From Lactonifactor sp050944855 (GTDB taxonomy: Bacteria > Bacillota > Clostridia > Lachnospirales > Lachnospiraceae): a stretch of 60,159 nt of DNA. Positions 1-8,710 of the stretch are shown here, piece after piece (the first letter of the stretch is position 1; each line of letters starts with the position of its first letter). The notes beneath the pieces were generated by a model. It searched no databases. It saw only the letters and a list, made by a program, of their open reading frames with translations, and was not told where the DNA came from. Made by a program: the position numbers and the translations under genes. The stretch spans positions 1-60,159 of the forward strand of contig JBMNRU010000019.1 in NCBI GenBank assembly GCA_050944855.1, read 5' to 3'.

Positions 1-10
1 ATATTCATTT

Positions 11-33
11 ACATAGTATGTATCCGACTATGT
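11..33. repeat. Short inverted repeat at left edge
   Basis: Arms ACATAGT and ACTATGT (7 bp) around a 9-nt loop, just downstream of the excisionase stop codon. It may belong to the excisionase/integrase recombination region, with the integrase beyond the left edge. Nothing else supports a function. Confidence 0.3.
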
Positions 34-94
34 AAAATAATACTACCACATCCCTGGCTCTTTTGCTACAAAAATTTTTATAAATTTCTGTAAA

Positions 95-310
95 CTAAAT
101 CACATTCATCTGACTGTCCATGTACTTCTCAAACTGCTCCCGTTTGATCAGTGCCCGGTTCCCATTCCAAAGGACAAAATCCTCATCTGAATGCTCCTGC
201 ACAAACAGCTTCAACTTCTTGTATCCGATTCCGAAATACTCCGATGCTTCATTTAATGTCAATGTGTACTTCTGCCACCAAGGCAGCTCTTTCTTTTTGT
301 TACCGCTCAT
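95..310 (-). CDS. Tn916-type excisionase (Xis)
   Basis: This 71-residue protein has the compact winged-helix layout of Tn916-family excisionases: a WQKYTLTLNEASEYFGIG helix-turn-helix start, then FVLWNGNRALIKREQFEKYM. It resembles the second excisionase at 55.4 kb (shared W-x-K-x-x-LTL-x-EA, FVLW and LIKR). Such proteins bend DNA at attachment sites and direct the tyrosine integrase towards excision. It lies beside the lysis end of the prophage, where integrase and xis sit in phage maps, so it probably belongs to the prophage, with its integrase outside the window. Family confidence is high; assignment to the prophage is inference. Confidence 0.8.
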   Translation of the reverse strand: MSGNKKKELPWWQKYTLTLNEASEYFGIGYKKLKLFVQEHSDEDFVLWNGNRALIKREQFEKYMDSQMNVI

Positions 311-451
311 CTCAGGTGCGTCTCCTTTCCAATCCAGTTCCGTCCCGGAACCTTTCTATCTTCCTAAGCACCTTTTGACGAGATAATTCCGGTAAATGCT
401 GGAAAAAGATCAAAAAATAACCTGCAGGTATTTCTACCCACAGGCCACAGA

Positions 452-1195
452 TCAACCTTTATATTTCGCTTCAAACTGTTTAGAAAATTCACGTACAGCT
501 GGCTGAAGCTCATATTCTATAAATCCAGCAACATTTCTCGAAATATTAAATAATATTCCGGCATACGCAGCATTCGCAGATTTATAAGCATTTTCTACAC
601 CTTCAAGGTCACAATCAATATCAAGAGCATCTGATCCCATCGCTTTTTTTCGCTCTTCATAAAGATACTTTCTTTCCACATCCTTCTGTACTGCTAAAAG
701 AGCTTGTTCACCTGCCATATGCCAGTTCTCAATAATTCCGGTATATAAACTGCTTTCCAGAATTCTAGACCAACCATGATTGTAATGAATGGTCTTTTCA
801 CTGATATTGCATTGTACAAATCGTTCCACCGCCTTTTGAGACAATCCTGTTTTTTCACAGATTCCTCTTATATCAATATCAGAACTCTTCACATCAGTAT
901 ATCCAAAGAGATAATCTGCAGAACAACCAAAGAATTTACAATAAGCATTAACGAATTCTCCTTGCAAACAAGTAGCGTCTTCTGAATGCAAGTGATTCCT
1001 TATTTTCTTTTCAATGCTTCCAATCGCGTTCTCCTTATTCTTAAACAGATTCTCTCCTCTTGTCTTAACAGTTACCAGTTTAGACGCCAGAAGTTTTATT
1101 GCCAATGCCTTAGGAGTATCGCATTCCTTTTCTAGCATGAGACACATCAATTTTTGACCAAATCCTGAAAGTCCATCATTATTTTTAATCGACAT
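452..1195 (-). CDS. Xre-like regulator (putative phage repressor)
   Basis: A 247-residue protein. The segment around residues 85-100 contains YCKFFGCSADYLFGYTD, the typical end of a Xre/lambda-repressor helix-turn-helix domain (FF-x-CSxDYL-x-G). The recognition-helix region before it diverges from consensus. The C-terminal 140 residues are mostly helical and match no family I can name. The ribosome site AAGAGGGG precedes the ATG. It is divergent from the small plus-strand genes at 1.36-2.1 kb, an arrangement expected for a repressor reading an operator in the AT-rich gap. It may be the prophage maintenance repressor, but that is inference from position. Confidence 0.55.
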   Translation of the reverse strand: MSIKNNDGLSGFGQKLMCLMLEKECDTPKALAIKLLASKLVTVKTRGENLFKNKENAIGSIEKKIRNHLHSEDATCLQGEFVNAYCKFFGCSADYLFGYTDVKSSDIDIRGICEKTGLSQKAVERFVQCNISEKTIHYNHGWSRILESSLYTGIIENWHMAGEQALLAVQKDVERKYLYEERKKAMGSDALDIDCDLEGVENAYKSANAAYAGILFNISRNVAGFIEYELQPAVREFSKQFEAKYKG

Positions 1196-1363
1196 ATAAG
1201 CCCCTCTTGATAAACTACTTTTTTATCTTTTATTGTATTTATTTTTCGTAAATAAGACTTGTAAAAAGACTTTATTTTCTTTTCTTTTTGTTAAAATCGA
1301 TTATAATACAAATTAAGAGATCTCGCAAGAAAAAAGAATAGAAGTACTAACAAGGAGGTTCCA
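1196..1363. promoter_or_regulatory. AT-rich divergent control region
   Basis: This gap separates the regulator (minus) from the plus-strand genes. A TATAAT at 1302-1307 fits a plus-strand -10, but I see no good -35 at 17 nt. Two AAGACTT direct repeats (1254-1260 and 1266-1272, 12-bp period) flanked by AATAA and TTATT are a candidate operator. Strong ribosome site AAGGAGG at 1352-1358. Confidence 0.4.
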
Positions 1364-1600
1364 ATGGTCGATAACAGATTAAAACTGATTTTTACAAGCG
1401 AATAAATTAACAAACTCACAATAAGCGAGTTTAACAAGGATAAAGTCCGTATTACCTTCCACCTAATAATTATTCACAGTTACAATCACGGAACCGCCAT
1501 CAAAGACATGCTGGTAGAAAGCTTCAGTAACACACATATTACTGAACAGCATGCGGATCCTTATAACCAAGGAATCACACACATGTTAATCGCCGCGTAA
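1364..1600 (+). pseudogene. Small gene interrupted by an in-frame TAA
   Basis: An excellent AAGGAGG ribosome site is followed 5 nt later by an ATG, but the frame hits TAA at codon 14 (1403-1405). The same frame then stays open for 64 more codons to TAA at 1598-1600. The combined 78-residue protein would read MVDNRLKLIFTSE, stop, INKLTISEFNKDKVRI and so on. Strong initiation, an early stop and a long open continuation suggest a recent nonsense mutation, although a 13-residue leader peptide is possible. I do not recognise the family. It lies upstream of and codirectional with the gene at 1634. Confidence 0.4.
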
Positions 1601-1633
1601 ATTACAAGCCCTATTATGAAAGGAGTCATCACC

Positions 1634-2101
1634 ATGAATAACACCACAAGAATCAACAAAACCAATCCTGAAGACGTAAAATTGAGAAAGCTTATCGTAG
1701 AAGCACCAGAATTAAAAGAAGGACAGACAGATAGTTCTGGAGGTATTCGTAAAAACGGTAAAATCTACGTTCAGTATAAAAACCCTATTCCTTATGAGGA
1801 ACCAAAGTTAGCGCCTGCTACACCACAGAAAGCCTATACACGGAAAGACATGCTAAAAGATCAGGCTAAAGATTTTGCCATTAATGTTGGAATAGATCTT
1901 ATCTCTATGTTTTGGTATGAATACGGTAGGCCTTTTGTCCAGGCCAAATTACATCAGTTAGGTCAGAAGGCAATTACTAACTTGGAATCTCCCACAAAAG
2001 CCTCTAATATTATAGATGTTGAATATGTAGAAATCCCAGAAACGGATGACCTTGATAATAATTACGAAATCATCCGTTTCCCCAACAGGCGCATCAGCTA
2101 A
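1634..2101 (+). CDS. Hypothetical protein, divergent from the phage regulator
   Basis: The frame is open from ATG 1616, but the ribosome site GAAAGGAG (1618-1625) lies inside that extension, 8 nt before ATG 1634, so 1634 is the likely start (155 residues). The N-terminal half is charged and proline-rich (YKNPIPYEEPKLAPATPQ), as in disordered segments. A helical stretch with an aromatic patch (LISMFWYEYGRPF) follows near residues 90-105, and the tail is acidic. I recognise no domain. Its 3' end overlaps the convergent endolysin gene by 8 nt. Its position next to the repressor suggests a lysogeny-phase product; the function is unknown. Confidence 0.55.
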   Translation: MNNTTRINKTNPEDVKLRKLIVEAPELKEGQTDSSGGIRKNGKIYVQYKNPIPYEEPKLAPATPQKAYTRKDMLKDQAKDFAINVGIDLISMFWYEYGRPFVQAKLHQLGQKAITNLESPTKASNIIDVEYVEIPETDDLDNNYEIIRFPNRRIS

Positions 2102-3605
2102 TGCGTTTACAATAATCAAGACTAATCCAGCCTGCTCCGGATTTCAATTTTCCCCATCCAAGTGTTGAGCCACTACCGCTCTTCACTTGGACAATAGTAA
2201 ACACGCCAACTCCGGTAAACTTCCCGGTCTTCGCTGTATCCGTTCCCGCGCCTGTCCTGATATTCAGATCCGGAACACTAACCTTCACTGTAAATGGACA
2301 GTCTGCATTGCTCATTCCGCCTACAGTCCCCGATATTACTGCCGGATATATCTGCTTTCCATTCCAGTCATAAACTTTATAGCCCGGATGCTTGTCAGCC
2401 ATCGCCTTCGCATTATCAAATACGGAATACGCACCAAGCTGTGAAGCCGCATCTCCCCAACTCTTTCTTACTCTGTAATACTTGATCACATCCGAATTCT
2501 TATCAGTCACATCATACTGCGTCAGTTTCCATTTTTCTATAATACTGCAGAGTTTTTCCACATAAGTAAGACTGGTAGCATAACCACCATCCTTAATGAT
2601 CTGCACTGCCTTCTTATGATCTGAGCATCCTTTCAGCCCATCATATCGGAACTTCTCTCCATTCTTAGCGCCGAGCAGATAAGCACTATGATCCGCAATG
2701 GAATCATCCACATTCGGATATTTTCTGAATTCCGCTGTGACTGTCACATAGCTTCCATCTGCCTTCTGCTCCTGTGTCTTCTTTTTATAAATGCTCACAC
2801 CATCCCAGACCGAACCACTCCAGGTATTACCGGAAAGTGACTTCTTCATTCCAAAACAGTTATTGGCACCCAACGCAAGCTCACTCTTTCCATAACCGCT
2901 CTCCAGAATAAACTGGGCCATAGACACCGAAGCAAGAATCCCTGATTTTTTCTGATCTGCAGTAAACAGGGGGCCAACCTTTGCAAGCACCTGTTCTTCT
3001 GTCAGCCCCTGAAATTCCTCTGCCTGCATTCCTGATGGAATCACTTCCACATTTCCGCTGCCAAGTCTTGAAGTAACCTTCGAAGCCAGATCTCCCAGTC
3101 TCGCATAAAGCCAGTCTCCAGGACAGCTCTTATTCGCAAACCACCGGTGTACGGTAATGAGCATTTCATCCGCCTTCGGCTGATAGTTCAGAGACTTATT
3201 TTTATCACCAAACCAGAGCAGTTTTTTCTTTCCATTTCTTCTGCAGATATCCTCACACAGATCAACCAGACGCTCATAAACCACCTGATGCATAGCATAC
3301 GGCTCCGCCTTGTCAGAAGCGCACTCAATCGTCACAGCCCTCTGATCATTCGCATTACTGGAAGTACACCAGGAGCGATTCTTCTCTTCCACATACAATC
3401 CGATCCGGCCATTCTTATCAATTCCATAATTTGAAGAAGCCTGGGTAGAAGATTTATGAAACCAGTCTCCCAGACCTTCTGCTGTGCACTGACCTACTAC
3501 ACAGTGCGGTGATATTCTGTCAATCCGCTCCGTTCTCAGTCCGGAATGGTTCGGACTGAGCAACATGTACGCCACCAAAGAACTATTACTGTATCCCATA
3601 ATCAC
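2094..3605 (-). CDS. Endolysin: amidase plus glucosaminidase, SPOR and SH3 domains
   Basis: A 503-residue modular peptidoglycan hydrolase. Residues 1-165 are an amidase_2/PGRP-type N-acetylmuramoyl-L-alanine amidase (NHSGLR, SNYGIDKNGRIGLYVEE, late NKSCPGDW). Residues 205-340 form a FlgJ-type glucosaminidase domain (ILASVSMAQFILESGYGKS then ANNCFGMK). Residues 375-425 resemble a SPOR-like repeat (YYRVRKSWGDAASQLGAY). The last 70 residues are a bacterial SH3 cell-wall-binding domain (LNIRTGAG to WISLDYCKRIS). No signal peptide is seen, so export should depend on the holin encoded just upstream (4-nt overlap). Two catalytic domains cutting different bonds are common in phage lysins of Clostridia. 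Confidence 0.9.
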   Translation of the reverse strand: MIMGYSNSSLVAYMLLSPNHSGLRTERIDRISPHCVVGQCTAEGLGDWFHKSSTQASSNYGIDKNGRIGLYVEEKNRSWCTSSNANDQRAVTIECASDKAEPYAMHQVVYERLVDLCEDICRRNGKKKLLWFGDKNKSLNYQPKADEMLITVHRWFANKSCPGDWLYARLGDLASKVTSRLGSGNVEVIPSGMQAEEFQGLTEEQVLAKVGPLFTADQKKSGILASVSMAQFILESGYGKSELALGANNCFGMKKSLSGNTWSGSVWDGVSIYKKKTQEQKADGSYVTVTAEFRKYPNVDDSIADHSAYLLGAKNGEKFRYDGLKGCSDHKKAVQIIKDGGYATSLTYVEKLCSIIEKWKLTQYDVTDKNSDVIKYYRVRKSWGDAASQLGAYSVFDNAKAMADKHPGYKVYDWNGKQIYPAVISGTVGGMSNADCPFTVKVSVPDLNIRTGAGTDTAKTGKFTGVGVFTIVQVKSGSGSTLGWGKLKSGAGWISLDYCKRIS

Positions 3606-4045
3606 TCACCTTCTTCCTCATCCTCTGATGCATCATCGGAGTCTCCTTCACTTTTATCATGCAGCTGTTCCAGCACATCCTTCATCTTCTGCGGGATCGG
3701 CAGTCCCAGATGTCCTGCATTCTCCAACAAGCTCACACCCTCATTGGAAATATAGAAAAAGATCACCGCTGTCCTCAGCACGGATCCGTTCCCGATCACG
3801 GACACATCTAGAATATTCGCCATTCCCACCAGCAAAAAGATCAGAACCTTCCTGCAGATCCCCCGGAATCCCACCTCACTGGAAAGCGTATGATCCGCAA
3901 AAGCACACATCACCCCGGTCAGGTAATCGATCACCACAAAAGCAATCAGGGCATACAGAAGCCCGTCACAGCCTCCCATAAACCAGCCCAGCCATCCGCC
4001 TACAGCCATAAAAACCATCTGAATAAAGTTCCAAAATTCCTTCAT
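3602..4045 (-). CDS. Phage holin (holin_4 / TcdE-like family)
   Basis: A 147-residue protein with three to four hydrophobic segments: about residues 8-24, 28-48 (LLYALIAFVVIDYLTGVMCAF), 65-82 (KVLIFLLVGMANILDV) and 90-105. The pattern D-Y-L-T-G-x-x-x-A and a later NEGVSLLENAGHLGLPIP are hallmarks of the Phage_holin_4 family, which includes clostridial TcdE. The C-terminus is strongly acidic. Holins open the inner membrane late in infection to release the endolysin, whose gene overlaps this stop codon by 4 nt. The ribosome site GGAGGAGG precedes the ATG. Confidence 0.9.
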   Translation of the reverse strand: MKEFWNFIQMVFMAVGGWLGWFMGGCDGLLYALIAFVVIDYLTGVMCAFADHTLSSEVGFRGICRKVLIFLLVGMANILDVSVIGNGSVLRTAVIFFYISNEGVSLLENAGHLGLPIPQKMKDVLEQLHDKSEGDSDDASEDEEEGE

Positions 4046-4065
4046 GCCAGAATCCTCCTCCCATG

Positions 4066-4096
4066 AAAAAAGCAGCCCCCATTTCTGAGAACTGCC
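4066..4096 (-). terminator. Intrinsic terminator before the lysis genes
   Basis: Reading the minus strand, GGCAGTTCTCA pairs with TGGGGGCTGCT (one or two G-U pairs) around a GAAA loop and is followed by six T. It would separate tail-fibre transcription from holin-endolysin. Its form resembles the hairpins at 7,544, 11,975 and 21,507. Confidence 0.6.
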
Positions 4097-4137
4097 GTAA
4101 ATAAGTTTTCTATCCTCATGCCTTGCGGCAGAAAGAC

Positions 4138-5541
4138 CTACATTGTTTCCTCCGTCAGCGTATATGTGATCTTCATCGTTTTGTCCGTATTCTTCACCAC
4201 CGCTGATGAAAGATTATTGATACTTGCCAGATAAGGCGTCAGAAGATAAGCACACCTGTGCTCCTTCCCGTAACTGCCGCCCCACATAAACACAAAGTTC
4301 TTATACTGGAACAAAGGCGTTGCCATGGCTTCAAACCTTGCGCTCCCCTGTGTCTTGATCACCCTGTCATCCGCCGTGATCTGGAAATCCCCTGCCACGA
4401 TCATGTCACCGAGAAGTGTCATATACACCTCACAGGAACCAGCCTCCCCAAGGGATTTCAGCTTGGAAGTAAAGTCCAGCGGGATCAGCGTCACATCCGC
4501 TGAATTTGCAGTATTAATCTTATAAACTCCCTTCTTATCATAAGAAGGCACATACAGATACCCCTTCCTCACACAGCATTTTACATTCCGTTCCGGATAG
4601 GAACCGTCCTTTGCCCTTGTGCCCACTTCCGAAAGCTTCGCCTTGGACAGTGTCCAGCTTCCCTCCGTAAAGGAATAATCCTTTTTGGAGATCCGGATCC
4701 ATACCATCTTCGCATCCCCGGAAGAATTCGGCTCATTGGAAAATCCATACCAGTATCCGTCATGCCCGTCCATAAACTCCCCGTACTTTGTATAATCCCC
4801 TAGGAACGTAAAGCTTTCCGTTGTCAGTGTCTGCTCTTCCAGTACGGTATACGTGGTATCATCCAGCTTCTCATTCAGCCCGATGTTAAACACCGGGATC
4901 CGGATCTTCGTAATGGTCACACTGGAAGTCCCAAAGGTGATGGAATACAGCAGGTTCTTTTCAAAATCCAGCTCCACTGCCTCAAACAGTGTCATCTGCT
5001 TTGCCTTCGGGATATCCCCGATATCCACCTTTTTCAGAAGCAGGAACGTGCTGGCATCCCCTGCCGCACTGCCAAAAGCATTCTGCCCGCCCAGTGCACT
5101 GGTCAGTGCCACCGCTGCAATATTTCCATTCCCCTGGCTGGGAGTAAACTCCCACACAAACTTATATCCATTGTCCAGCTTCTTGCTCTCCGTCTGGTTC
5201 AGGCTTCCCCTCGCCACATTGGAACCGGAATTAACATTGTTGGAAGCATAAGCCACTGGCAGGTTCTTCCCCTGCTCGTAAATATGATCCGCCTTTTCTT
5301 CCAGCACTGCCGGAAACAGCAGGATCCCCCCGATCATATTCGGGCAGATGGGAAGCAGCGTCCCGTTCCACAGAACAGAATTGTCATACTCCCCGCTGGC
5401 TTTCAGATAAATCCCCATGGGATTCAGCCCCAGAATATTATTCACTGCCTCCGTGATCATGTTCGTCTCTTGCACGGTTTCCACCACACCCGTATTCGTA
5501 TCGGTCAGTTCAATGACCATCTCACCTTTTAATCTCATCAC
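4138..5541 (-). CDS. Phage tail/baseplate-distal protein (putative receptor-binding or fibre)
   Basis: A 467-residue protein starting MMRLKGEMVIELTDTNTG, a short beta-rich start seen in distal tail proteins of Firmicutes phages. Much of the rest alternates short beta strands with aromatic residues (DGHDGYWYGFSNEPN), as in beta-propeller or fibre folds; no enzymatic motif is visible. It follows the tail endopeptidase-like protein with a 4-nt start/stop overlap and precedes the lysis genes, the slot usually taken by tail fibre or receptor-binding genes. The role is inferred from position; I recognise only a general phage-tail character. Confidence 0.55.
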   Translation of the reverse strand: MMRLKGEMVIELTDTNTGVVETVQETNMITEAVNNILGLNPMGIYLKASGEYDNSVLWNGTLLPICPNMIGGILLFPAVLEEKADHIYEQGKNLPVAYASNNVNSGSNVARGSLNQTESKKLDNGYKFVWEFTPSQGNGNIAAVALTSALGGQNAFGSAAGDASTFLLLKKVDIGDIPKAKQMTLFEAVELDFEKNLLYSITFGTSSVTITKIRIPVFNIGLNEKLDDTTYTVLEEQTLTTESFTFLGDYTKYGEFMDGHDGYWYGFSNEPNSSGDAKMVWIRISKKDYSFTEGSWTLSKAKLSEVGTRAKDGSYPERNVKCCVRKGYLYVPSYDKKGVYKINTANSADVTLIPLDFTSKLKSLGEAGSCEVYMTLLGDMIVAGDFQITADDRVIKTQGSARFEAMATPLFQYKNFVFMWGGSYGKEHRCAYLLTPYLASINNLSSAVVKNTDKTMKITYTLTEETM

Positions 5542-7520
5542 ACACCCTCCATTTCTACCGGCCTGCAGAAACCGCTGATTCCCGCTCTCTCAGCAAAATA
5601 CACCTCAAAGCCTCTGTTCACCGTTTCCTTCATCTGCATGGACAGTTCTTCCCGGAATCCATTTACATCCAGACCTCCGCCAATGGCAAATCTCGTGGTA
5701 TAATCTTCCACCTCAAGCTTTCCGTCCCAGGCTTCCCCTGCAGCCATAGCCTGCCCGCTGACAGAAGCAATGCAGTCTCCCACATCAACCGTCCCACTGC
5801 CATTCTCCATCCAGAGATACACATTGAACGTATTCGTATAATTGGCAACAATCTTCTCAATGGGATAATACAGCGACAAAATATGTTTCCCGGAATGCCA
5901 AGCCTCCACCGGACAATGCTCCACGATCTCTTCATTGTTAAATTCAAAGACCACATGGCAGACTGCCTGTCCGTCCTCCTGCCACTTCACCGGCAAACTC
6001 ACATCCACTGAAACCTCCGAACCACTCCCTGATCCTGCATCTGCTCCGCCGGAAGTATCATCCGTACTCCCTGTATTCTCGTTACCGGAAGTGTTTCCAG
6101 CCCCATTCCCTGCCGCATCATTTTCAGTTTTACTACTCTCAGAAGTTCCATCAGAACCACCTGTACCACTTCCAGTTCCACTGCCGTTTCCGCCCAAAAA
6201 GGGAATCACCACAGTCCCAGAAGCCTCCGCAGACCGTTCCACCGGATCCGCAGCCACATCCACTACAACCTGTGCAAAAAACTGCATATGGTTTTCCTCA
6301 GAAGAAGCAAACTGGATACTGATCAGCTTCACCTTCGTCTGCCCGATCTCATGCGCAGAAGCATTGGTAAACGTATGGATCCCGATCTTCCCGGTCTTCG
6401 CATTGTCTTCAATCTGGTTCAGCAGTCCCGAAATATTCTTGTCATTCCTTGACTTTGCCTGAGCCAGCCTCGGGTTCTTCCCCACACATTTCAGACTCTG
6501 CTTTCCCCCGATCTTCTGTCTGATGGAAGTGATGCAGGTGATCTGTCCCTCATCCGCCTGTCCTCCTGCAAACGTCAGCACATCCCCCGGATCCAGAGCA
6601 GGGTTCCCGATGGTATCCGAATCGAAAGGCACATACCGGATCACGGACAGATCTGCCAAGATATTCCTGCACAGCATCTCCCTGGTCTCCTTTAACCCAA
6701 ACTGCAGAAGCGGATTCACCCCCAGATTCATAGTCAGCCCATTATCCGGATCCAGCGCATAATACTCCGCGATCTGCGTCTGCTTATTGGTAGAACTCAC
6801 TGCCGTATACCTGGTGATAAAATCCGAAAAACTGGAAGAAAATCGGTGTCTCTGCTCCACCTTCATCACAGGATCCTTCCCGTACTTTCTCAGTTCCAGC
6901 ATTCCCTCCCTGTTGATAATAAAGAAACCTCCCAGAACCTGTGCCACATAAAACAGCACGTCCCGGCAGGTCTCAATATCATTTTCAGTATAAACAGAAA
7001 GCGTCACCCCGCCATTCGGCATGGCATCAATCTCCGCCCTCTTATTCGCAAACTCCACCTTGCATCTCTTACAGCACAAAGCAATAAAATCATAAGCAGT
7101 CCCCACAGTCTCAAATCCGTTGAAACTCTTATCAAACCGCAGCATAAAATCATACGCTTTCAGTTCCAGGCACTTTGCCAGCCGGTTTGCCTCACTGACC
7201 TCAAAAACCCCCATCGGCACATCTTCCACCGAACCATCCGCCAGCACCAGATGAAACGCCAGCGTCACCTGCGCATCCTCCAGTGTATACCTGTCAATGT
7301 CACTCAGAAGCGTGATCCCCATCTCCGCCGCATACACCATCCCCAGCTCAATCTCGGTACTTCCGCAGCACTGCCTAGAAATATACCCGGAGCCCTTCAC
7401 AATCTCCTTCGCCCCGAACTCATACGTCATTCCGCCCTTGGTAACGATCGTACCCGTCCAGAAATATTTTCTTGTATTACTCCTGACTGCCCTCAGAAAA
7501 ACATCCGACACAGGATACAT
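5538..7520 (-). CDS. Phage tail protein (tail spike / minor structural, N-terminal Dit-Tal type)
   Basis: The frame is open to 7553, but GGAGG sits 7 nt before the internal ATG at 7520 (MYPVSDVFLRAVRSN), a better start (660 residues). Residues 1-330 resemble the hub domains of siphovirus tail-associated proteins, with FEVSEANRLAKCLELKAYDFMLR and CRDVLFYVAQVLGGFFIINR. Residues about 430-500 are a Gly/Ser/Thr-rich linker of roughly 65 residues (GNGSGTGSGTGGSDGTS), followed by a beta-rich C-terminal domain. It probably forms the tail tip and contributes to host binding. Its start lies within the terminator hairpin of the DUF4238 unit, suggesting that unit was inserted here. Confidence 0.75.
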   Translation of the reverse strand: MYPVSDVFLRAVRSNTRKYFWTGTIVTKGGMTYEFGAKEIVKGSGYISRQCCGSTEIELGMVYAAEMGITLLSDIDRYTLEDAQVTLAFHLVLADGSVEDVPMGVFEVSEANRLAKCLELKAYDFMLRFDKSFNGFETVGTAYDFIALCCKRCKVEFANKRAEIDAMPNGGVTLSVYTENDIETCRDVLFYVAQVLGGFFIINREGMLELRKYGKDPVMKVEQRHRFSSSFSDFITRYTAVSSTNKQTQIAEYYALDPDNGLTMNLGVNPLLQFGLKETREMLCRNILADLSVIRYVPFDSDTIGNPALDPGDVLTFAGGQADEGQITCITSIRQKIGGKQSLKCVGKNPRLAQAKSRNDKNISGLLNQIEDNAKTGKIGIHTFTNASAHEIGQTKVKLISIQFASSEENHMQFFAQVVVDVAADPVERSAEASGTVVIPFLGGNGSGTGSGTGGSDGTSESSKTENDAAGNGAGNTSGNENTGSTDDTSGGADAGSGSGSEVSVDVSLPVKWQEDGQAVCHVVFEFNNEEIVEHCPVEAWHSGKHILSLYYPIEKIVANYTNTFNVYLWMENGSGTVDVGDCIASVSGQAMAAGEAWDGKLEVEDYTTRFAIGGGLDVNGFREELSMQMKETVNRGFEVYFAERAGISGFCRPVEMEGV

Positions 7521-7543
7521 CCCGCCACCTCCATTTCCCCACG

Positions 7544-7576
7544 AAAAAAGCACCAGCCAACTAAATGACTGATGCT
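7544..7576 (-). terminator. Terminator of the DUF4238 unit
   Basis: Minus strand: AGCATCAG pairs with CTGGTGCT (8 bp, one G-U) across a 12-nt loop, followed by TTTTTT. It lies between the stop of the DUF4238 gene and the start of the tail gene, isolating the two. Confidence 0.65.
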
Positions 7577-7592
7577 CAATAATTATAAAATT

Positions 7593-8636
7593 TTATTTCT
7601 TTTCATTTAATATTTCATATGCTTCTTTTCTCAACGGTCCTCTTTCATCTCCATAAGGAAATGAAGCTGTTTTAAAAAAAGATCGTACCTTGAACATAGG
7701 AAAGTTTCTATTTTCATAAACTCCTCTATTGGATATTCGTTGTAAATACCCAGTTTGTGGATTTCCGATATTCCAAGCATCTCCTTCGATTGCTTTCTTA
7801 TCATGTACTATTTGATTAAGCTTTTCATGCATTGCTTTTTCATAATAAATTTCTTTATATGAATTTTCCACAAACAATCTATTAAATTCCATTATTGTCT
7901 CATTGTCGTATATTCTAATTCTATCTTTTTTGCTATATTTATTCTGATACACAATATCATCATATAAGCAAAAACATATTTTCGGAGATAACGGAATAAA
8001 GCACTGTGCTCCCATGTGACCAAATCCACAAGGATGCTTGTAATTACGCTCTATAAACCATTTATTGTATTTTGTAACAGGAACATCTGACGTTATAAAA
8101 TCAACTTTACTTTCATTGATTATTAAAAGAGGAGTAAGCCCTGAAATTATTCTAATCATTTTGGGCATTCCCTGAATATACACCAAGTTTGGTCTGTCAA
8201 TTTCAAGTGTTAAATTATCAATAAAATCTTCTGATAAGTTCAATTTACCTTGTTCTTTTAATATTCTCGCTGCATTTTTTCCTTCTTGAAGTTTAAAATC
8301 ATGGTACTTGTCTGCTACCTCTGCGACCCTAACATCGCTTAAATACACAAACATTAATAAATATGTATACTGGGTTGAATCCTGTGGTATTTTTTCTGTT
8401 CGTAATATATCATTTACTACAATACTCCAATGCCCTTCCAAATTTTGAAACCAATCTTCCAAACATTGATCTTTTCCGTATAAATGATCTTTTCCACCGA
8501 CTTTTCTTATTGCAGCTTCATCAATGAATTTATTTCTCTCAAAATTATACACTCCAATGCTATTATTTCCTGAAAAATTTTTTAGATAAAACTGTGGTAC
8601 ATAATGATTATACGTTTTAGGTTCCTTTTTAGATAT
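7593..8636 (-). CDS. DUF4238 protein, moron inserted in the tail operon
   Basis: The N-terminus SKKEPKTYNHYVPQFYLKNF is the DUF4238 signature (HYVPQFYL-x-NF). Further family-like features include LEDWFQNLEGHW and a central VDFITSDVPV near residue 200. Base composition is much more AT-rich than in the tail genes on either side. The frame is open to ATG 8687, but that ATG overlaps the promoter -10. The only ribosome site (GGGAGG, 8645-8650) points 8 nt downstream to ATA at 8634-8636, exactly where homologues begin, so I place the start there. DUF4238 has no settled function; its presence in defence and prophage cargo is known, and a role in superinfection exclusion is inference. Confidence 0.7.
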   Translation of the reverse strand: MSKKEPKTYNHYVPQFYLKNFSGNNSIGVYNFERNKFIDEAAIRKVGGKDHLYGKDQCLEDWFQNLEGHWSIVVNDILRTEKIPQDSTQYTYLLMFVYLSDVRVAEVADKYHDFKLQEGKNAARILKEQGKLNLSEDFIDNLTLEIDRPNLVYIQGMPKMIRIISGLTPLLIINESKVDFITSDVPVTKYNKWFIERNYKHPCGFGHMGAQCFIPLSPKICFCLYDDIVYQNKYSKKDRIRIYDNETIMEFNRLFVENSYKEIYYEKAMHEKLNQIVHDKKAIEGDAWNIGNPQTGYLQRISNRGVYENRNFPMFKVRSFFKTASFPYGDERGPLRKEAYEILNEKK

Positions 8637-8672
8637 ATATAACACCTCCCATTTTTGTAAAAAACTATTTAT

Positions 8673-8701
8673 ATTATAGCAATTCATCTTACTAACGTCA
8701 T
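8673..8701 (-). promoter_or_regulatory. Sigma-A promoter of the DUF4238 unit
   Basis: Minus strand: -35 ATGACG (8696-8701), 17-nt spacer, -10 TATAAT (8673-8678). Transcription should start near 8666, leaving a leader of about 16 nt to the ribosome site. A private promoter inside a late operon marks a moron. Confidence 0.6.
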
Positions 8702-8710
8702 CCTATATTT

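Noticed and set aside
5935..6462. Proline/Ser-rich plus-strand frame antisense to the tail protein
   Set aside because: Mirror of the Gly/Ser-rich linker; no start signal or family.
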